15,970 nt of DNA from MWDT01 sp035506315 (GTDB taxonomy: Bacteria; Verrucomicrobiota; Verrucomicrobiia; Opitutales; Opitutaceae), in assembly GCA_035506315.1 (NCBI GenBank), contig DATJPQ010000272.1:1-15970 (forward strand). The letters run 5' to 3'. The translations under genes and the position numbers were made by a program. Numbering within the stretch: the first letter of the stretch is position 1; each line of letters opens with the position of its first letter. The notes under the pieces were generated by a model. That model was not told the DNA's origin and made no database searches. It saw nothing but the letters and a program-made list of their open reading frames with translations. Shown piece by piece: positions 13,232-15,970 of the stretch.

Positions 13232-13972
13232 TTACTTCTGATTGGCGGCGATTTTTGCGACGTGCGCGGCCAATCCGGCCGCAAAGCGTTTGAAGGAGGT
13301 CGACTCGTCGAGGTGGCTATAAGCTCCATCGGTGGAACCAGCTACGGGCGGAGTGAGCAATACACAGGCTTCCGAGTACAACTCTTCCTCGACCATTTTT
13401 TGGCAGAGGATGGCGAATCTTTGTGCGTAGCTCGCTCCGTCGAATTCAGGCAGCACGGCAAAATGCGGCGAACTGGCGCCGACCTTGCGATGCGCGCCCG
13501 GTTCATCAGCCAACAAGACACAGTAGCCGAGAAAGGGCTTGGGAGAGTCACGAAATATGCGCCGTTCGTGCGCCTTTAGGAAGTCGAGGCTTTGCCCAAG
13601 AATTTCTTCGGCGCGGTTGTTGAGATTATTGCCGAAGGAACTTCCCATGGATTTCAATTCGACGGCTGCGACCAACAACCCGCGATGAACGATCAGCAGA
13701 TCCCAGCTTTTTGTAGCCCGGAAATAGCCCGGGATTGTGACTTCATCGCCCCGCGTTCGGATATCGGATTCCGGCAGGCCATTTTCAGCGACAATCTTGC
13801 TGATGAGTTGAGCAAATGCGGCGAGATGTTGCCCGCTGGTCAAGGCGCCCCGCCGACCGGTGTCTTTGCGCTTCGAGCGTCGCTTGGCTTTAAGCGCAGC
13901 CTTTTGCGCCGACCAGAAAGCTTTGACCGCAAGGCGCACGCGGGTGTCGAGATCGTTGAGGATCAGGGGCAT
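13232..13972 (-). CDS. Type II restriction endonuclease, XhoI/PaeR7I family
   Basis: Predicted type IIP endonuclease cutting C^TCGAG, the specificity of XhoI and PaeR7I. From the ATG at 13970-13972 it has 246 residues, the length I recall for PaeR7I. Features I recognise from the family are TIPGYFRATKSWDLLIV, SFGNNLNNRAEEILG, PFLGYCVLL, PHFAVLPEF and the FKRFAAGLAAHVA tail. WDLLIV...VAAVELKS supplies the D...ExK of a PD-(D/E)XK nuclease. The frame is open upstream to 14269, but that part overlaps the methyltransferase gene; the chosen ATG sits 2 nt after the methyltransferase TAA (TAA-TT-ATG), implying coupled translation with the protective enzyme made first. There is no visible controller (C-protein) gene. 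Specificity is inferred from family membership. Confidence 0.9.
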   Translation of the reverse strand: MPLILNDLDTRVRLAVKAFWSAQKAALKAKRRSKRKDTGRRGALTSGQHLAAFAQLISKIVAENGLPESDIRTRGDEVTIPGYFRATKSWDLLIVHRGLLVAAVELKSMGSSFGNNLNNRAEEILGQSLDFLKAHERRIFRDSPKPFLGYCVLLADEPGAHRKVGASSPHFAVLPEFDGASYAQRFAILCQKMVEEELYSEACVLLTPPVAGSTDGAYSHLDESTSFKRFAAGLAAHVAKIAANQK

Positions 13973-13974
13973 AA

Positions 13975-15753
13975 TTACGATAGTTTCGGGAAATCGCGTA
14001 AACGACGCAATGCTGCGGTCGAACGACGGTCCAGTCCATAAGCGCTGAACGCGGCAGCGTCGATGGCTTCCGGATCGAGCCGCGCCACGGCTTGCCGCAG
14101 CGCCGCTCGTTGGTCGGCGGTAACGTCGGCCCAACGCGGTAGACGGATGCGACGAAGATACTGCGCTTGAAAACGAAGAAATCCGTTGGCCATCTTGGTA
14201 CTGTAGGTTGCGACAAAGAGTTTCGCGACGCTCGAACGCAGCATCGCCTGCAATTCCGGCAGCCCCCATTCTTCGGATGTGACCCAGTAAAGATTGTGGT
14301 GCGGATAGAATTCCCCGGCGTCGATTACGACGTTGGGCTCTCCCTTGATATCGGGGATCAGCAGTTTTGGAGTCGCTGTCAGATGATGCCAGACGCGGTC
14401 GATCGTGCGGTACCAGCCCGCGCCAGCACGCTTTGCAATGTTACGTTGTTTCAGAGCCACGGCATGGCGTTCAAGGAACGCCGCGAATCGAGGATAGCGT
14501 TGTGGGTCGGCGAGCGTGCCGTCGGGTTCGAAGGGATTGACCAATCCTTGTCCGCCCCACTGGAGACGCCCGCTGCGGATGCAATCTGCCATCACGAGCC
14601 GCAATTTGCGTCGAGGTTCGACGTCAAGGTATTCATAATCGCCGATGAAAACGCGATCGCATCCGGTGGCGACCCCAATGCCGACCCGACATCCGGCGGC
14701 TTCAAGCACTGGGAAGCGGCGTTCCAAATCGCGCAGCAGTGGAAGAGTATCGTCGGCATCGAACAACCAGGGAGCCGAGCTGACAGCGGCCGCATCCGAT
14801 TGGTAAAGACCGAGGATGGCGTCTGGTTTTCCGACCGCAAAGCCCGCGGCCAGCACCTGGAGGTTATTCGGCGACAATGCGGGACGGAACGCAGCCAGGG
14901 TTTTGCGAGGCGAGGCTGGTGATCGCGAGATAACCGTGATGGCGGGATAGGCGATGACCTCCGAGGTAAAAGCCGGCGTGTCGACCATATCGACAAATGC
15001 GTCGAGGTTAAACTCCCGTGCGATCAAAGCCCTGAGCGGTTTGCCATAGGCGCATTTCATCCAGCGGTCTGAGCAGATGAAAGCGAGCTTGCCTCCGACC
15101 TTGAGCAAACTCAGTCCGCGCTCGAAAAACAGCACGTAAAGGTCGGCACGGTTGAACAGCGTGGAGAAACGCTGGCGGTAAAGCGTCAGCAAGGCCGCCG
15201 GGATGCTTTCCTGTCGCAGGTAGGGGGGGTTGCCGACCACGAGGTCGAAATTGCCCGTGAAATCTGTCAGGAGAAAATCGCCGACGCGCACCCAAGTGCG
15301 CGCCAAACTTGCGCCGGTCGCGGCGGTAAGTCCCGCATCTTTTGCGGCGGTCGCCAGGCGGACACGCAGCTCGGCGGCGCTTTCCGCGAATACTTCCACT
15401 GCGACCAGACAATCCTGCAACTGCGCCTGCGCCTCCGCCGGTTGACCGCCGCGGCCAAGAAATGAGCGGACCATCCGATCTACTACCTGGACGGCAAAAG
15501 CACCGTCGCCGGCGGCAGGTTCGAGAACACGGCGACGAGAAAGATCGGACTCCGTTCGGTATTCAGCGAGATCGAGCATGAAGCTGACAACCTCCGGACG
15601 GGTGAAAACAGCCCCCCGCTCCTCCCTACTGCGCTCTTGATGCAGGGCGTGGACGTTAATGCCGTTACCACCGACGTCAGTTTCATAACCCGCCATGCGT
15701 TCGCCGGGAACAGTACCCGGTCGCTCGAAGAGGGCGAGTTGCGTTGCAGGCAT
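13975..15753 (-). CDS. N6-adenine DNA methyltransferase of the CTCGAG restriction-modification system
   Basis: Protects host DNA by methylating adenine, predicted in CTCGAG as for M.PaeR7I and M.XhoI. 592 residues, larger than many but near M.PaeR7I-type enzymes. Order of motifs is gamma-type: the region GAVFTRPEVVSFML (47-60) before the fold, S-adenosylmethionine motif I VLEPAAGDGAF (76-86), then catalytic motif IV NPPY (175-178, in DLVVGNPPYLRQ). The long C-terminal part (about 330-592), with GVATGCDRVF, LLIPDIKG and HHNLYWVT, should hold the target-recognition domain, as in Eco57I/TaqI-like enzymes. The catalytic NPPY codons include a run of seven C. An internal ATG (M20) is an alternative start. 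It is the first gene of the pair and reads divergently from the ATPase gene at 15879 with 125 bp between them. No transposase or integrase lies alongside. Confidence 0.93.
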   Translation of the reverse strand: MPATQLALFERPGTVPGERMAGYETDVGGNGINVHALHQERSREERGAVFTRPEVVSFMLDLAEYRTESDLSRRRVLEPAAGDGAFAVQVVDRMVRSFLGRGGQPAEAQAQLQDCLVAVEVFAESAAELRVRLATAAKDAGLTAATGASLARTWVRVGDFLLTDFTGNFDLVVGNPPYLRQESIPAALLTLYRQRFSTLFNRADLYVLFFERGLSLLKVGGKLAFICSDRWMKCAYGKPLRALIAREFNLDAFVDMVDTPAFTSEVIAYPAITVISRSPASPRKTLAAFRPALSPNNLQVLAAGFAVGKPDAILGLYQSDAAAVSSAPWLFDADDTLPLLRDLERRFPVLEAAGCRVGIGVATGCDRVFIGDYEYLDVEPRRKLRLVMADCIRSGRLQWGGQGLVNPFEPDGTLADPQRYPRFAAFLERHAVALKQRNIAKRAGAGWYRTIDRVWHHLTATPKLLIPDIKGEPNVVIDAGEFYPHHNLYWVTSEEWGLPELQAMLRSSVAKLFVATYSTKMANGFLRFQAQYLRRIRLPRWADVTADQRAALRQAVARLDPEAIDAAAFSAYGLDRRSTAALRRLRDFPKLS

Positions 15754-15878
15754 ACGGAATAGAGATGCCTAAGGCGGCAATCGGGCAAGAATAGTCTGAT
15801 GTTTTTCTAGTTGCGCTCCATGGCATGGTCGCAAAAACCCGTTTGCAGCGCGGGCGGCGTTGACTAGCGTGCGGGCGC

Positions 15879-15970
15879 ATGAGCGATTTCGTGCAGACTC
15901 CGCAGATTACCGAAGCCAAACAGGCGCTGGACCGCCTCCGCGCCAACATGCGGCAGACGATCAAGGGCAA
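15879..15970 (+). CDS. N-terminus of a probable MoxR-type AAA+ ATPase (partial)
   Basis: Thirty codons are present before the window ends: MSDFVQTPQITEAKQALDRL, continuing RANMRQTIKG. The pattern of an amphipathic helix with QALDRLRANM followed by TIKG resembles the start of MoxR-family ATPases, where the next segment normally leads to the Walker A motif. MoxR ATPases act as chaperone-like factors, often beside DUF58 and von Willebrand factor A proteins, which would be expected further right. With so little sequence the assignment is tentative. The ATG at 15879 is the first in frame after an in-frame-free upstream region, with no Shine-Dalgarno. Confidence 0.55.
   Translation, partial: MSDFVQTPQITEAKQALDRLRANMRQTIKG

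Noticed and set aside
13973..14269. N-terminal extension of the endonuclease frame
   Set aside because: It overlaps the methyltransferase C-terminus; the shorter 246-residue form matches the known PaeR7I length and starts right after the methyltransferase stop.
1..15970. CRISPR array, tRNA, rRNA or insertion sequence
   Set aside because: I saw no spaced direct repeats of CRISPR size, no cloverleaf or rRNA-like conserved stretch, and no transposase or integrase in any frame.
1..15970. Avoidance of CTCGAG in host DNA because of the restriction system
   Set aside because: Six sites were found in 16 kb, near the number expected from base composition, and the gap after 10002 is too short to be meaningful.

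Overview
This 16 kb window is GC-rich, gene-dense bacterial chromosome. It most likely comes from a Verrucomicrobiota (Opitutaceae-like) genome. That call rests on the long three-domain IspG, the CdsA C-terminal variant, heptad and palindromic intergenic repeats, and my memory of related proteins; no search was run. None of the 14 assigned start codons is preceded by a recognisable Shine-Dalgarno sequence.

Layout. 1-150 (+) is the 3' end of an unidentified gene, overlapping by 14 bp, tail to tail, a minus-strand REC-GGDEF regulator (137-1108). The regulator sits 2 nt behind a hypothetical protein (1111-1707). Upstream of these is dnaA (1825-3240, minus), preceded by a 492-bp non-coding stretch (3241-3732) with the features of oriC: two TTATTCACA DnaA boxes, a very AT-rich unwinding candidate and a TATAAT. 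From 10242 down to 3733 runs an isoprenoid/envelope cluster on the minus strand in the order uppS, cdsA, dxr, rseP, ispG. dxr and ispG are MEP-pathway enzymes, uppS makes undecaprenyl diphosphate, cdsA makes CDP-diacylglycerol, and rseP is a site-2 protease. This resembles the E. coli dxr-ispU-cdsA-rseP neighbourhood with a long-form ispG added.

Divergent from uppS are two plus-strand metabolic genes. One is an MTAP/PNP-family nucleoside phosphorylase (10407-11105) whose base-binding residues look 6-oxopurine-specific. The other is a beta-hydroxyacid dehydrogenase (11317-12141). The gap between them holds a multi-armed palindromic (REP-like) element. After a second palindromic gap comes an unidentified minus-strand gene (12324-13088), then a compact type II restriction-modification pair: a gamma-type N6-adenine methyltransferase (13975-15753) and, 2 nt downstream, a XhoI/PaeR7I-family endonuclease (13232-13972), both predicted to act on CTCGAG. 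The window ends in the first 30 codons of a probable MoxR-type AAA+ ATPase (15879 onward, plus).

Most is conserved housekeeping content. The least explained features are the degenerate 7-bp-phased repeats: an inverted pair of such arrays lies in frame inside ispG, at the predicted junction between two domains, and related arrays lie at 1712-1732 and 5897-5924. Next are the palindromic elements around the dehydrogenase gene and the window-wide lack of Shine-Dalgarno sequences. No previously undescribed multi-gene system stood out.
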